Source: Deltaproteobacteria bacterium (GTDB lineage Bacteria; Desulfobacterota; Desulfuromonadia; Geobacterales; Pseudopelobacteraceae). From it: a DNA stretch of 40,802 bases. The position numbers and the translations under genes are program-made. Under the pieces are notes generated by a model. It made no database searches. It was not told the DNA's origin and was given only the letters and a program-made list of their open reading frames with translations. The stretch lies in contig JAJXUW010000005.1 of assembly GCA_021782545.1 (NCBI GenBank), positions 1-40,802 of the forward strand. The letters run 5' to 3'. Shown piece after piece: positions 1-11,096 of this stretch (positions within the stretch are counted from its first letter, which is position 1; every line of letters starts with the position of its first letter).

Positions 1-1
1 T

Positions 2-700
2 ATCCCCTCTGTTGAGATATTGGGCCAGGCAGCACCTGGGGTGAGCACCGGCGAGGCGATGGCCGAGATGGAGAAGATGGCCGCCAAGCTGCCCACCGGT
101 ATCGGCTATGAATGGACCGGCCTCTCCTACGAGGAAAAGCAGGCCGGCAAACAGGCACCGGCCCTGTACGCCATCTCGCTGCTGGTGGTCTTCCTGTCGG
201 TGGCGGCCCTCTACGAAAGCGTGACCATCCCGTTTGTCAACATGCTGATGCTGCCGCTGGGGCTGGTGGGGGCGGTGACGGCGGTGACCCTGCGGGTGCT
301 GCCCAACGACGTCTACCTGCAGATCGGTCTCCTGACCACCGTGGGACTCTCCACCAAGAACGCCATCCTGATCATCCAGTTCATCAAGGAACAGCTCCAT
401 CAGGGGCATGAGCTGGTGGAGGCCACCCTGAACGCGGTCAAAATCAGGCTACGGCCGGTGATCATGACCTCCCTGGCCTTCTTCTTCGGCACCCTCCCCC
501 TGGCCCTCACCAAGGGGGCCGGCGCCGGGGCACAGAACGCCATCGGTACCGCCGTCACCGGGGGGCTCTTGTCGGCAACCTTCATCGACCTGATCTTTAT
601 TCCGTTCTTTTTCGTGCAGGTCTCCCGGCTCTTTGGCCGCAAGAAGTATAAACAACTTGCAGCAGAACCTGCCGCTGACACCGCTGCCAAGGAGCACTGA
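2..700 (+). CDS. RND (HAE1/AcrB-type) multidrug efflux transporter, C-terminal part, 5' truncated by window edge
   Basis: Frame is open to the window start ([20 protein letters not shown]...). AcrB-like C-terminal motifs: AAPGxSTGEAM, [56 protein letters not shown]. Confidence 0.95.
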   Translation: MPSVEILGQAAPGVSTGEAMAEMEKMAAKLPTGIGYEWTGLSYEEKQAGKQAPALYAISLLVVFLSVAALYESVTIPFVNMLMLPLGLVGAVTAVTLRVLPNDVYLQIGLLTTVGLSTKNAILIIQFIKEQLHQGHELVEATLNAVKIRLRPVIMTSLAFFFGTLPLALTKGAGAGAQNAIGTAVTGGLLSATFIDLIFIPFFFVQVSRLFGRKKYKQLAAEPAADTAAKEH

Positions 701-701
701 T

Positions 702-2117
702 ATGACCGCTAGAACCTATTATGCGACGGGAGCTCTGCTGCTACTCACCGGTTGCACCATGGCGCCCAGCTACACCCGCCCCGCTGCACCGGTCCCTGCC
801 GCCTGGCCCACCGGCCCGGCCTACAAGGCACCCGCCGACGCCACGACCGCCGGGAAACAGGCCGCCGATATCCCGTGGCAGGATTTTTTTATCGAGCCGC
901 ACCTGCGCCAAGTGATTGAACTAGCCCTGAAAGAGAACCGCGACCTGCGGGTTGCGGTTCTCAACATCGAGAAGACCCGGGCCCAGTACCAGATCCAGCG
1001 GGCCGACCTGCTGCCGACCGTGAACGGCACCGCCGGCGCCACCATACAGCGCCTGCCGGCCGACCTCTCCTCCACCGGCAGGGCGCGGACCAGCGAGCAG
1101 TACAGCGTCGGGCTGGGTGTGAGCAGTTATGAGCTGGACCTGTTCGGCCGGGTGCGCAGCCTGAAGGACCAGGCCCTGGAAGAGTACCTGGCCACCGAGC
1201 AGGCCCGACGCGCGGTCCAGATCAGCCTGGTGGCCGAGGTAGCCAACGCCTGGCTCACCCTGGCCGCCGACCGGGAACGGCTCAAGCTGGCCCAGGAGAC
1301 CCTCGCGAGCCAGCAGGAAAGCTACCAGCTGATCCAACACCGTTTTGATGCCGGTGCTTCATCACAATTGGACCTGCGCCAGGCTCAGACCCGTGTGGAG
1401 GCGGCCAGGGTAGACAGCGCCCTCTACACCGCCCAACTGGCCCAGGCCGTAAATGCCCTCAATCTGCTGGTGGGAGCTGCCGTCCCCGCCGATCTGTTGC
1501 CCTCTGAGCTGGGCGCCATCACGGCGATGCAGGAGCTGCCGGTGGGGCTCCCTTCCGAGGTGCTGCTCAAACGCCCCGATATCCTGCAGGCCGAAGGGCT
1601 GCTCAAGGCAGCCAATGCCAACATCGGTGCCGCCCGGGCGGCCTTTTTCCCACGCATCGGCTTAAGCGCCAGTTTCGGTACGGCCAGTGCCAAACTAACC
1701 GACCTGTTCATGCCCGGTTCGGCGGCCTGGAACTTCGTGCCGCAGATCAGCGTACCGCTCTTTGATACCGGCAGAAACCTGGCAAGCCTGAAGGTCAGCG
1801 AAGCTAACCGGCATATCGCCGTGGCCCAGTATGAAAAAGCGATCCAGACCGCCTTCCGGGAGGTAGCGGACACCCTGGCCAACAACGGCACGCTGGATGA
1901 GCAGTTGCAGGCCCAACAGGCACTGGCCGAGGCCAGTGCCGACAGCTACCGGCTGTCCGAGGCGCGCTACGACAAGGGGGTGGACAGCTACCTGACCGTT
2001 CTTGATTCACAGCGTTCGACCTACAGCGCCCAGCAGGGGCTGATCAGTGTCCGCCTAGCCAAACTGGCGAACCAGGTCACGCTGTACAAGGTGCTGGGGG
2101 GTGGCGCCGGCAAATAA
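702..2117 (+). CDS. Outer-membrane efflux lipoprotein, NodT/OprM family
   Basis: ATG at 702 directly after the RND stop. Lipobox LLLTGC, then [18 protein letters not shown] repeats ([46 protein letters not shown]). Confidence 0.95.
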   Translation: MTARTYYATGALLLLTGCTMAPSYTRPAAPVPAAWPTGPAYKAPADATTAGKQAADIPWQDFFIEPHLRQVIELALKENRDLRVAVLNIEKTRAQYQIQRADLLPTVNGTAGATIQRLPADLSSTGRARTSEQYSVGLGVSSYELDLFGRVRSLKDQALEEYLATEQARRAVQISLVAEVANAWLTLAADRERLKLAQETLASQQESYQLIQHRFDAGASSQLDLRQAQTRVEAARVDSALYTAQLAQAVNALNLLVGAAVPADLLPSELGAITAMQELPVGLPSEVLLKRPDILQAEGLLKAANANIGAARAAFFPRIGLSASFGTASAKLTDLFMPGSAAWNFVPQISVPLFDTGRNLASLKVSEANRHIAVAQYEKAIQTAFREVADTLANNGTLDEQLQAQQALAEASADSYRLSEARYDKGVDSYLTVLDSQRSTYSAQQGLISVRLAKLANQVTLYKVLGGGAGK

Positions 2118-2126
2118 AGGGACCCA

Positions 2127-2155
2127 TTGCCGGTTGATCGGCTGCCAACCGGTAA
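2127..2155. other. Strong RNA hairpin/inverted repeat downstream of the outer-membrane factor gene
   Basis: TTGCCGGTTG-ATCGGCTGC-CAACCGGTAA: 10-bp stem with one G-U; no U-tract on the plus strand. Confidence 0.6.
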
Positions 2156-2224
2156 AAAATTGGTACACTGATGAAGGTACGTCATGCCGTCATCACGAAT
2201 GGTCATCTATGCGGTTAATGCCGT

Positions 2225-2640
2225 GATGGCCTGCAGTACCGGGTCGCCCAGCCCGGCGAGGTGGTCGGCGCCGGCGGCCGGATGCCGAGCATGGTGGACC
2301 TAAGCGACGTCTACATGACCTTCTCCCTCCCCACTGCCGCCACAGGAAAGGTTGCCATCGGCACGAAGGTACGGCCAGTACTGGACGCCGCCCCTCAATA
2401 CGTCATTCCCGCCACGGCATCGTTCGTGACCGATGTGGCCCAATTCACCCCCAAAACCGTAGAGACCGCCAGAGAACGGGAGGAGCTGATGTTCCGCATC
2501 AAGGCACAGATCCCGGCGAAACTGCTCAACCAAGCACATCGCGCAGGTCACAACCGGCCTGCCGGGCGTGGCGTACATTCGACTGGATGCCAACACCACT
2601 TGGCCGGCACGCCTACAGATAAAGCCACCCCGATTCGTTG
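2225..2640 (+). pseudogene. HlyD-family (YbhG/EmrA-like) secretion adaptor remnant; N-terminus missing plus a +1 frameshift near 2531-2535
   Basis: One frame reads [103 protein letters not shown]. The family C-terminus continues in another frame as [32 protein letters not shown]. Stop just upstream (2216-2218) and no N-terminal half. Confidence 0.85.
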
Positions 2641-2791
2641 CCGCTCGGCCAGCGCCAGCGGCTTTCACTGACAGTGGCCATGCACCACGTTTAGAGAGAT
2701 TGAATAACAGAAAAAAAGAGGTACCATGCAACAGAGGCAGGTTGATCCATAACTGCCCAAAGGATGCATCCCGACCAAGGAGGACAATGAC

Positions 2792-5700
2792 ATGCAGGTG
2801 ACACGCAGGCAGTTCTTCAAGTTTTGCGCCGGCGGCGTGGGGGGATCCAGCGCGGCGCTGCTCGGCCTTTCCACCGGCGAGGCGCTGGCGGAGGAGGTGC
2901 GCGCCTTCAAGCTGACCCGTACCACCGAGGTCCGCAACACCTGTCCCTACTGTTCGGTGGGATGCGGCATCATCATGAGCAGCCTGGGTGACCGGGCCAA
3001 AAACGTCACCACGACCATCATCCATATCGAGGGCGATGCCGACCATCCGGTCAACCGCGGGACACTCTGCCCCAAGGGGGCCAGCCTGCTCGATTTCATC
3101 CACAGCCCCAACCGTCTGCACTACCCTGAATACCGGGCCCCTGGCAGCTCTGAATGGAAGCGGATCTCCTGGGATGAGGCGCTCGGACGTATCGCCCGGC
3201 TGATGAAACAGGACCGTGATGCGAACTTTGTCGCCAGGACGCCTGACGGCCTGACGGTGAACCGCTGGCTTACCACCGGCTTTCTGGCAGCCTCGGCCGC
3301 CAGCAACGAGACCGGCTACCTGACCAACAAGATGTTGCGCAGCCTGGGGGCGGTTGCCCTGGACAATCAGGCCCGGGTCTGACACGCCCCCACGGTGGCA
3401 AGTCTTGCCACCACCTTCGGCCGCGGCGCCATGACCAACCATTGGGTTGACATCAAAAACGCCGATGTGGTCGTCATTATGGGGGGTAACGCCGCCGAGG
3501 CCCACCCCTGCGGCTTCAAGTGGGTAACCGAGGCAAAGGCCCACAACAACGCCACGCTGATCGTCGTTGACCCGCGCTTCACCCGCTCGGCGGCCGTGGC
3601 CGATTACTACGCCCCGATCCGCTCCGGCAGCGACATCGCCTTTCTCGGCGGTTTGATCAATTACCTGCTGAGCAACGACAAGATTCAGCACGAGTACGTC
3701 AAACGGTTCACCGACGCCACCTTCCTGGTGAATGACGGCTACCGTTTTGAGGGAGGTCTGTTTTCCGGCTACGACCCGGCCACCCATGCCTATGACAAGG
3801 CCAGCTGGGCCTATCAGAAGGGGCCCGACGGCTTTGTAGTGACCGACGACACCCTGCAGCATCCGCGCTGCGTCTTCAACCTGCTCAAGCAGCACTACTC
3901 CCGGTATACCGCCGAGATGGTCGCCAGGGTTACCGGCACCCCCCGGGAGCAGTTTCTCAAGGTCTGCGAGCTGATCGCCGCAACCTCGGCCCCCGACAAG
4001 ACCACTACCTTCATGTACGCCCTGGGCTGGACGCAGCACTCCGTCGGTACGCAGATGATACGAACCACCGCCATGGTACAACTGCTTTTGGGCAATATCG
4101 GCATGGCAGGGGGCGGCATCAACGCCCTGCGTGGCCATTCCAACATCCAGGGACTGACCGACCTGGGGCTGCTCTCCAACATGCTACCCGGCTACCTGAC
4201 CCTGGCCGGGGACAAGGAACAGGATTTCAAGACCTTCCTCGACAAACGGGCCTTCAAACCGCTCCGGCCGGGCCAGATGAGCTACTGGCAGAACTACCCC
4301 GCCTTCCACGTCAGCCTGATGAAGTCATGGTACGGCGATGCCGCCACACGGGACAACAACTGGTGCTACGACTGGCTGCCCAAGCTGGACAAGGTGTACG
4401 ACGTCCTGCAGGTATTCGAACTGATGCACCAAGGCAAGCTGAACGGCTACGTGGCCCAGGGGTTCAACCCGTTGGCCGCCTTCCCCGACAAGGCAAAGAT
4501 CAGCCGCGCCCTGGCCAACCTGAAGTTCCTGGTGGTGATCGACCCGCTGGCAACGGAGACCTCTGAATTCTGGAAAAACTTCGGCGAGTTCAACGAGGTG
4601 AACCCTGCCGCGATCAAGACCGAGGTATTCCGCCTGCCCTCCGGTTGTTTTGCCGAAGAGGATGGCTCACTGGTCAACTCAAGCCGTCTCCTGCAATGGC
4701 ACTACAAGGGTGAAGACCCGCCGGGCGAGGCCAAGGGCGATGCCGAGATCATCGCCGGTCTCTTCCTGAAGCTGCGGGAACTGTACCGCACGGAAGGGGG
4801 CGCCTTCCCCGACCCGATCCGCAACCTTACCTGGCCCTACCGGATACCCGCCAGCCCCTCGGCCGAAGAGCTGGCCCGGGAGTTCAACGGCAAGGCGCTG
4901 GACAACGTGACCGACCCGAAAGACCCGACCAAGGTGCTGGCCAAGGCCGGCGAACAGCTGGCCGGCTTTGCCCAGCTGCGCGATGATGGTTCCACCGCCT
5001 GCGGCTGCTGGATCTTCTCCGGTGCCTGGACCCAGGTCGGCAACATGATGGCCCGCCGCGACAACAGTGACCCGAGTGGCCTGGGCAACACCCCCAACTG
5101 GGCCTTTGCCTGGCCGGCCAACCGGAGGATCATCTACAACCGGGCTTCCTGCGATGCCGCCGGCAAGCCCTGGGACCCCCGGCGCACGGTAATCGCGTGG
5201 AATGCCAAGGCTACGCAGTGGCAGGGGATGGACGTACCGGACATGCGGCCCGATGCGGCACCGGAACAGAACGTGGGCCCGTTCATCATGAACCCGGAGG
5301 GGGTGGCGCGGCTGTTTGGCGTCGACAAGCTGGCGGACGGCCCGTTCCCTGAACACTACGAACCGTTCGAGACACCGCTCGGCACCAACCCGCTGCACCC
5401 TGCCGTGGTCAGCAACCCGGCGGCACGGCTCTTCAAGGATGACCGGGAGGCGCTGGGCAGCGCCAAGGAATTCCCCTACATCGCTACCACCTACCGCCTG
5501 ACCGAACATTTCCATTTCTGGACCAAGCACGCCCGCCTGAACGCTATCCTCCAGCCAGAACAGTTCGTCGAGATCGGCGAGGAACTGGCCAAAGAAAAGG
5601 GCATTCGCTCGGGCGACCAAGTCACGGTCAGCTCAAAACGAGGCCATATCAAGGCGGTGGCCGTGGTAACCAAACGCTTGAAGGCACTCGTGGTGGACGG

Positions 5701-5857
5701 TAAGCTGCTCCATACCGTGGGGATTCCGATCCACTGGGGCTTCAAGGGGGTGGCGAAAAACGGCTATCTCGCCAACACGCTGACCCCCTTTGTGGGTGAC
5801 GCCACTACCCAGACCCCCGAGTTCAAGACGTTTCTGGTCACCATCGAGAAAGCGTGA
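2792..5857 (+). CDS. fdnG: Formate dehydrogenase-N alpha subunit, selenocysteine-containing, Tat-exported molybdopterin/tungsten oxidoreductase; TGA 3380-3382 read as Sec
   Basis: ORFs 2792-3382 and 3395-5857 share one frame and are separated only by TGA in the context DNQARV-U-HAPTVASLATTFGRGAMTNHW. N-terminal Tat-like TRRQFFKF and [4Fe-4S] CPYCSVGC. RBS AAGGAGG upstream. Confidence 0.97.
3394..3412 (+). promoter_or_regulatory. Bacterial SECIS-like hairpin immediately 3' of the fdnG UGA codon
   Basis: GGTGGCAAG-T-CTTGCCACC is a perfect inverted repeat (apical AAGUCU-type loop) starting 11 nt after the TGA, comparable in placement to the E. coli fdhF/fdnG SECIS. Confidence 0.85.
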
Positions 5858-5868
5858 GGGAGTGAGCC

Positions 5869-6747
5869 ATGGCACTGCAATCATTGGATATCAAACGACG
5901 CTCGGCCACGACCACCCCCTCTGCTGGCATACGCAGCACCCCGGAGCTGGCCAAGCTGATCGACGTCTCGAAGTGCATCGGCTGCAAGGCGTGTCAGGCC
6001 GCCTGCATGGAATGGAACGACCTGCGGGATGACATCGGTACTACCGCCGGCACTTACGACAACCCGCGCGACCTGACCGAACACAGCTGGACCGTGATGC
6101 GTTTCGCCGAGGTGGAGCCTGAGCCGGGAAGGCTCGAATGGCTGATCCGCAAGGACGGCTGCATGCATTGCGCAGATCCCGGCTGCCTCAAGGCCTGCCC
6201 GGCACCGGGGGCGGTCGTTCAGTACCACAACGGTATCGTTGACTTCCATGAGGAGCACTGCATCGGCTGCGGCTACTGCGTGACCGGCTGCCCCTTCAAT
6301 ATCCCACGGCTTTCCCGGGCGGATGCCAAGGTATACAAGTGCACCCTCTGCGCCGACCGGGTTGCGGTTGGGCTTGAGCCGGCCTGTGTGAAAACCTGCC
6401 CGACCGGGGCGATCATGTTCGGCACCAAGACGGATATGCTGAAGCAGGCGGCTGGACGGATCACCGATCTGAAGCGACGCGGCTTTGCCAAGGCAGGCGT
6501 CTACGACCCGAAAGGGGTGGGGGGGACCCACGTCATCTATCTGCTGCAGCACGCCGACCGTCCCGAACTGTACAGCGATCTCCCTGATAACCCGTCGATC
6601 AGCCCGATGGTCAGCCTCTGGAAAGGTGCCGTCAAGCCGCTGACCTCACTGGCCTTCGGCATGATCGCCGTTGGCGCCTTTTTTCACTATCTGGTCAAAG
6701 GTCCCAACCGGGTCCCGGAGGAGCGCGAACAGGAGGTTGACCAATGA
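5869..6747 (+). CDS. fdnH: Formate dehydrogenase beta subunit, ferredoxin-like 4x[4Fe-4S] with C-terminal TM anchor
   Basis: [42 protein letters not shown]...CVKTC motifs; C-terminal hydrophobic helix; RBS at 5855. Confidence 0.96.
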   Translation: MALQSLDIKRRSATTTPSAGIRSTPELAKLIDVSKCIGCKACQAACMEWNDLRDDIGTTAGTYDNPRDLTEHSWTVMRFAEVEPEPGRLEWLIRKDGCMHCADPGCLKACPAPGAVVQYHNGIVDFHEEHCIGCGYCVTGCPFNIPRLSRADAKVYKCTLCADRVAVGLEPACVKTCPTGAIMFGTKTDMLKQAAGRITDLKRRGFAKAGVYDPKGVGGTHVIYLLQHADRPELYSDLPDNPSISPMVSLWKGAVKPLTSLAFGMIAVGAFFHYLVKGPNRVPEEREQEVDQ

Positions 6748-7376
6748 AAAACAATCCTCAGAATCTGCTCCGCTTTACGGCCGCCGAACGCGCCAACCAC
6801 TGGCTGGTGGCCATCTGCTTCGTCCTGGTGGCGCTGTCCGGACTCGTTTTCTTCTATCCGGCCTTTTACCCCTTGAGCCAGTTGTTCGGCGGCGGTGTCT
6901 GGGCCCGCATCCTCCATCCCTTCATCGGCCTGCTGCTGTTCGCCGCCTTCGGTCTGATGTTTGTCAAATTCAGGGACTTAAACCGCATCACCGCCACCGA
7001 TCGGGAATGGCTGCGGCATACGCGGGAGCTGCTGAACGGTGACGAACAAGGTCTGCCGGAGGCGGGCAAGTTCAACGGCGGGCAGAAGCTGCTGTTCTGG
7101 CTGCTGGTGGCCTGCGTGGCGCTGCTGCTGCTGTCGGGCATCGTCATCTGGCGGGCCTATTTCTCCCCCCTGTTTCCGCTCTGGCTGATCAGACTCGCCG
7201 CGGTCGTGCATGCCGCCGCCGGTGCCGGTATGATCGCCCTGATCCTGGGGCATATCTACATGGGCATCTGGACCAGCGAGAGCATGGCTGGCATGCTGTA
7301 TGGCCAGGTCAGGCGACCGTGGGCCAGACTGCACCACCGGGCATGGTTCCGCCAGATGACCGGAGACGACCAATGA
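6744..7376 (+). CDS. fdnI: Formate dehydrogenase gamma subunit, cytochrome b556
   Basis: ATGA overlap with fdn[33 protein letters not shown], four hydrophobic segments, C-terminal [21 protein letters not shown]. Confidence 0.95.
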   Translation: MKNNPQNLLRFTAAERANHWLVAICFVLVALSGLVFFYPAFYPLSQLFGGGVWARILHPFIGLLLFAAFGLMFVKFRDLNRITATDREWLRHTRELLNGDEQGLPEAGKFNGGQKLLFWLLVACVALLLLSGIVIWRAYFSPLFPLWLIRLAAVVHAAAGAGMIALILGHIYMGIWTSESMAGMLYGQVRRPWARLHHRAWFRQMTGDDQ

Positions 7377-8290
7377 CCACCGGCAGTCTCGTTCTGGAGC
7401 CAGGGCAGTTCGAACCGCCGGCAGGACAGATCACTTTCCTGTACCTGCCGGCACAGGACCTGTTCGTACGCCGTGCCGCACGTCTGCGACAGCTGGCCAA
7501 CGGCCACGCACTGGGCGGTTACCTGCAGTTTCTGGCCTCCCTGGCGGATACGCAACAGACGGCCCTTCAACGCCTGCCCGCACCGGTGTTACCGGCTCCT
7601 GACGAACAGCGGCTGTGCCGTCAGCACGGCATGCCGCTACTCAGTGCCACCACCTGGCCGCGTGAGCCGGTCTGGCACGAAGCGCTGTCAGCAATCCTGC
7701 GGCAGATGTCGCAGATCGACCTGCCGGTCGCGGCCCAGGAGACCATCCGTTCCTTGGCCCGGCAGACCCCGGCCTACCTGGAGCGACAGGCAGGGCTGAT
7801 GCTGATGGAGGAGTGGGAAGAACTCCAGCCGAACGAGGCGCCGTTTATCGGTGCCGCCCTGCAGGTCTACTGGCTGCGCCTGGCATCGGCCCTCGACGCC
7901 CAGACGGTTGGCCGCCTTGAGCCGTCAGGCCGCTGTCCGGTCTGCGGCTCCCGGCCGGTAGCCGGCATGGTGCGGGGCGATGGCCTACGCTACTTAAGCT
8001 GTTCACTCTGCTCCTGCCAGTGGCACCTGGTGCGGGTCACCTGCAGCAGCTGCCGGTCCACCCAGGGGATCAACCTCCATACGCTGCATGGTGCTGACGA
8101 TCCGGTGCGGGCTGAGAGCTGCGATGCCTGCAACAGCTACCTGAAGCTGCTATACCTGGAAAAAGAGGGGCTGCTGGACCCGATCGCCGACGACCTGGCC
8201 ACCCTGGCCCTCGACATGCTGCTGGAGCACGAAGGCTTCCTGAACGCCGGCTCGAATCTGCTGTTTCATCCCGGTCGCGGGCCCGAATGA
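7373..8290 (+). CDS. fdhE: Formate dehydrogenase accessory protein FdhE
   Basis: ATGA overlap with fdnI; rubredoxin-like cysteine pairs CPVCGSRPVAGMV, CSLCSCQWHLVRVTCSSC, CDACNSYLK. Confidence 0.93.
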   Translation: MTTGSLVLEPGQFEPPAGQITFLYLPAQDLFVRRAARLRQLANGHALGGYLQFLASLADTQQTALQRLPAPVLPAPDEQRLCRQHGMPLLSATTWPREPVWHEALSAILRQMSQIDLPVAAQETIRSLARQTPAYLERQAGLMLMEEWEELQPNEAPFIGAALQVYWLRLASALDAQTVGRLEPSGRCPVCGSRPVAGMVRGDGLRYLSCSLCSCQWHLVRVTCSSCRSTQGINLHTLHGADDPVRAESCDACNSYLKLLYLEKEGLLDPIADDLATLALDMLLEHEGFLNAGSNLLFHPGRGPE

Positions 8291-8292
8291 CC

Positions 8293-8322
8293 GTGACAAC
8301 CTGCGACCGTTCCTGCTATCAT
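8293..8322 (+). promoter_or_regulatory. Putative sigma70 promoter for sucAB-lpdA
   Basis: GTGACA - 18 nt - TATCAT with extended -10 (TGC), located in the fdhE-sucA gap. Confidence 0.5.
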
Positions 8323-8356
8323 CGCCCCGCAAACGGCTTGCTACGACGAGACACCC

Positions 8357-11083
8357 ATGCCATTTCTCACCAATATCACCCCCGACTGGCTGGAGGCCCA
8401 GTACCGCCGCTGGCTGGAGGCGCCCGACCAGCTGGATCCGGTCTGGCAGGCCTTTTTCAGCGGCTATCAGCTTGCCGGGGAAGGATCCGGTCAAGCGGGG
8501 CCTGACCCGTCCAGCGGCCGCTGCCGCGACTGTTCGGCCAAACAGGCCGGGGTGGCGGCCCTGATCCGCCGCTACCGCGACATCGGCCACCTGCTGGCCT
8601 GCACCGACCCGTTCTCACCCTGCCCCATCTCCCACCCCCTGCTGGAGCTGGCCAACTTCGGCCTGGATGACGGCGACCTAGACACCGTCTTTATCCTCCC
8701 CAATTTTCACCTGCAGCAGGCGACCCTGCGCGAGATCATCGCCTCACTGCGGGCGACCTACTGCCGCTCCATCGGTGTTGAGTACCAGCATATCCAGGAA
8801 CCGGCCGAACGCCACTGGCTGCGTGACCGGATGGAGCCCACCGCCAACCGGACCGTCCTCGACCGGGCGGCCCAGACGGCGCTCCTGCGCACCTTGAGCG
8901 AGGCAGCCCTGTTCGAGGCGTTCCTGCACCGGCGCTTTGTCGGCCAGAAACGGTTCTCCCTTGAAGGGGGCGAGGCGCTGATCCCCTTTCTGGAGCAGGT
9001 GGTGCAGGCGGCACCGGCGGCCGGGGTGCAGGAGCTGGTGCTGGGGATGCCCCACCGCGGCCGGTTGAATGTGCTGGCCACCATCCTGGGCAAACCGCTG
9101 GCCACCATCTTTGCCGAGTTTGCCGACAACCTGGAGCTAGGTTTTGTGGGGGAGGGGGATGTAAAGTATCATAAGGGGTTCGACAGCGACCGGATGGTTG
9201 CCGACGGCGGCCGGCTGCACCTGACCCTGGCCTTCAACCCAAGCCACCTGGAGGCGGTTAATCCGGTGGTGGAGGGGAAATGCCGTGCCCGTCAGGACCG
9301 GCGCGGCCCGGATGGCCGCCGGCAGGTGCTGCCGGTGCTGATCCATGGTGATGCGGCCTTCAGCGGCCAGGGGCTGGTGGCCGAGACCCTGAACCTCTCC
9401 CAGCTGGAGGGGTACGGCACCGGCGGCACCATCCATCTGGTGCTGAACAACCAGATCGGCTTTACCACCCTGCCGGTGGATGCCCGTTCCACCCGCTACG
9501 CCACCGATCTGGCCAAGATGCTGATGGTGCCGGTGTTTCACGTCCACGGTGAAGACCCCGAGGCGGTGGTCCACCTGGCCCGGCTGGCCCTGGACTACCG
9601 GCAGACCTTCGGCCGCGACACGGTGGTGGAGATCATCTGCTACCGCCGCCACGGCCACAACGAAGGGGACGAACCGGCCTTTACCCAGCCGCTGATGTAC
9701 GAGTGGATCAGGCAGCATCCCCCGGTGCACACCCTCTATGGGCACAAGCTGGTTGCCGACGGCCTCGATGCTGCCATCCCGGCCGCCCTGGAACAGGAGA
9801 TCGACCATCGCCTGCAGGCCGCCTACGGGTCACCGGCCGAGCCGGTGGGGCTCGGCTTCAGCTCCGCATGGCACGGCATCCAGCGCGACTACACGCCGGT
9901 CAGCGTGATGACCGCCATCCCCCGGCAACGGCTGATGGCGCTGTCCCAGCAGTTGGCCACCCTGCCGGACGGATTCAGCCCCCATCCCAAGATCGCGACG
10001 TTGCTGAACAAACGGCTGGAGGCGGTGCAAAACGGCGCCGGTATCGACTGGGGAAACGCCGAGACCCTGGCCTACGCCACCCTGCTTGCGGAAGGGATTC
10101 CGGTGCGGCTCTCCGGTCAGGACAGCCGGCGTGGCACCTTCAACCACCGTCACGCCGTGCTGCACGATAGCACAACCGGCGCGACCCACACGCCGCTGGC
10201 CGTACTACCGGCGGCCAACGCCCCCTTTGCGGCCTACGACAGCCTGCTTTCGGAAGCCGCGGTGCTGGGGTTCGAGTACGGCTATTCCGTAACCTCGCCC
10301 CACCAGTTGGTGCTCTGGGAGGCCCAGTTCGGTGACTTCGCCAACGGCGCCCAGGTAATCATCGACCAGTTCATCGCCGCCGGCGCCACCAAATGGGACC
10401 GTTCCTGCGGCCTGGTGCTGCTCCTGCCCCACGGCTACGAAGGACAGGGGGCGGAACACTCCAGCGCCAGGATCGAGCGCTATCTGCAACTCTGCGCCGA
10501 AGGCAACCTGCTGGTGGCCAACCCCTCCACGCCGGCCCAACTGTTTCATCTGCTGCGGCGCCAAGTGCACCTGCCGTTCCGCAACCCGCTGGTGGTATTC
10601 ACCCCCAAGAGCCTGCTACGCCACCCACGCTGCGTCTCCAACCTGGATGAGCTGACAGACGGCTCTTTCAGGGAGCTGCTGTTGGAAGCGCCTCCGCTGC
10701 AGGCCATCACCACGGTGCTCGTCTGCAGCGGCAAGGTCTACTACGACCTGCTCGAAGAACGGGAGCGGCACCGGCGCGACGATGTGGCCCTCATCAGACT
10801 GGAGCAGCTCTACCCCCTGCGGGAAGACCTGCTCGCCGAGGCACGTATGCGCTACGCCGGGGTGACGGACTGGCGCTGGGTGCAGGAAGAGCCGGCCAAC
10901 ATGGGGGCCTGGAGCTTCCTGCAACCCGAACTGACGCGACTTTTTGCACGCGAGCTGCGCTATATCGGCCGCCCGGCGGCGGCGGCCCCGGCCACCGGTT
11001 CCCACCGCCAGCACGGCGCGGAACAGGCGGCCCTGGTGGCGGCGGCCTTTGCGCCGCCCCAGACCGCCAGCCAGCCGGCATGA
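8357..11083 (+). CDS. sucA: 2-oxoglutarate dehydrogenase E1 component
   Basis: N-terminal WLEAQYRRWLEAPDQLDPVWQAFF; GMPHRGRLNVLATILGKP, GDVKYHKGF, HGDAAFSGQGLVAETLNLSQL, YRRHGHNEGDEPAFTQPLMY. Confidence 0.97.
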   Translation: MPFLTNITPDWLEAQYRRWLEAPDQLDPVWQAFFSGYQLAGEGSGQAGPDPSSGRCRDCSAKQAGVAALIRRYRDIGHLLACTDPFSPCPISHPLLELANFGLDDGDLDTVFILPNFHLQQATLREIIASLRATYCRSIGVEYQHIQEPAERHWLRDRMEPTANRTVLDRAAQTALLRTLSEAALFEAFLHRRFVGQKRFSLEGGEALIPFLEQVVQAAPAAGVQELVLGMPHRGRLNVLATILGKPLATIFAEFADNLELGFVGEGDVKYHKGFDSDRMVADGGRLHLTLAFNPSHLEAVNPVVEGKCRARQDRRGPDGRRQVLPVLIHGDAAFSGQGLVAETLNLSQLEGYGTGGTIHLVLNNQIGFTTLPVDARSTRYATDLAKMLMVPVFHVHGEDPEAVVHLARLALDYRQTFGRDTVVEIICYRRHGHNEGDEPAFTQPLMYEWIRQHPPVHTLYGHKLVADGLDAAIPAALEQEIDHRLQAAYGSPAEPVGLGFSSAWHGIQRDYTPVSVMTAIPRQRLMALSQQLATLPDGFSPHPKIATLLNKRLEAVQNGAGIDWGNAETLAYATLLAEGIPVRLSGQDSRRGTFNHRHAVLHDSTTGATHTPLAVLPAANAPFAAYDSLLSEAAVLGFEYGYSVTSPHQLVLWEAQFGDFANGAQVIIDQFIAAGATKWDRSCGLVLLLPHGYEGQGAEHSSARIERYLQLCAEGNLLVANPSTPAQLFHLLRRQVHLPFRNPLVVFTPKSLLRHPRCVSNLDELTDGSFRELLLEAPPLQAITTVLVCSGKVYYDLLEERERHRRDDVALIRLEQLYPLREDLLAEARMRYAGVTDWRWVQEEPANMGAWSFLQPELTRLFARELRYIGRPAAAAPATGSHRQHGAEQAALVAAAFAPPQTASQPA

Positions 11084-11096
11084 AACGAGGTGTGGT

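Noticed and set aside
3380-3382. Nonsense mutation splitting fdnG (pseudogene reading)
   Set aside because: UGA sits at the known Sec position with conserved flanks and a SECIS-like hairpin at the right distance.
2300-4138. 612-aa minus-strand ORF opposite the hlyD remnant and fdnG
   Set aside because: Antisense shadow of GC-rich coding DNA; runs through a real gene with clear family motifs and shows none of its own.
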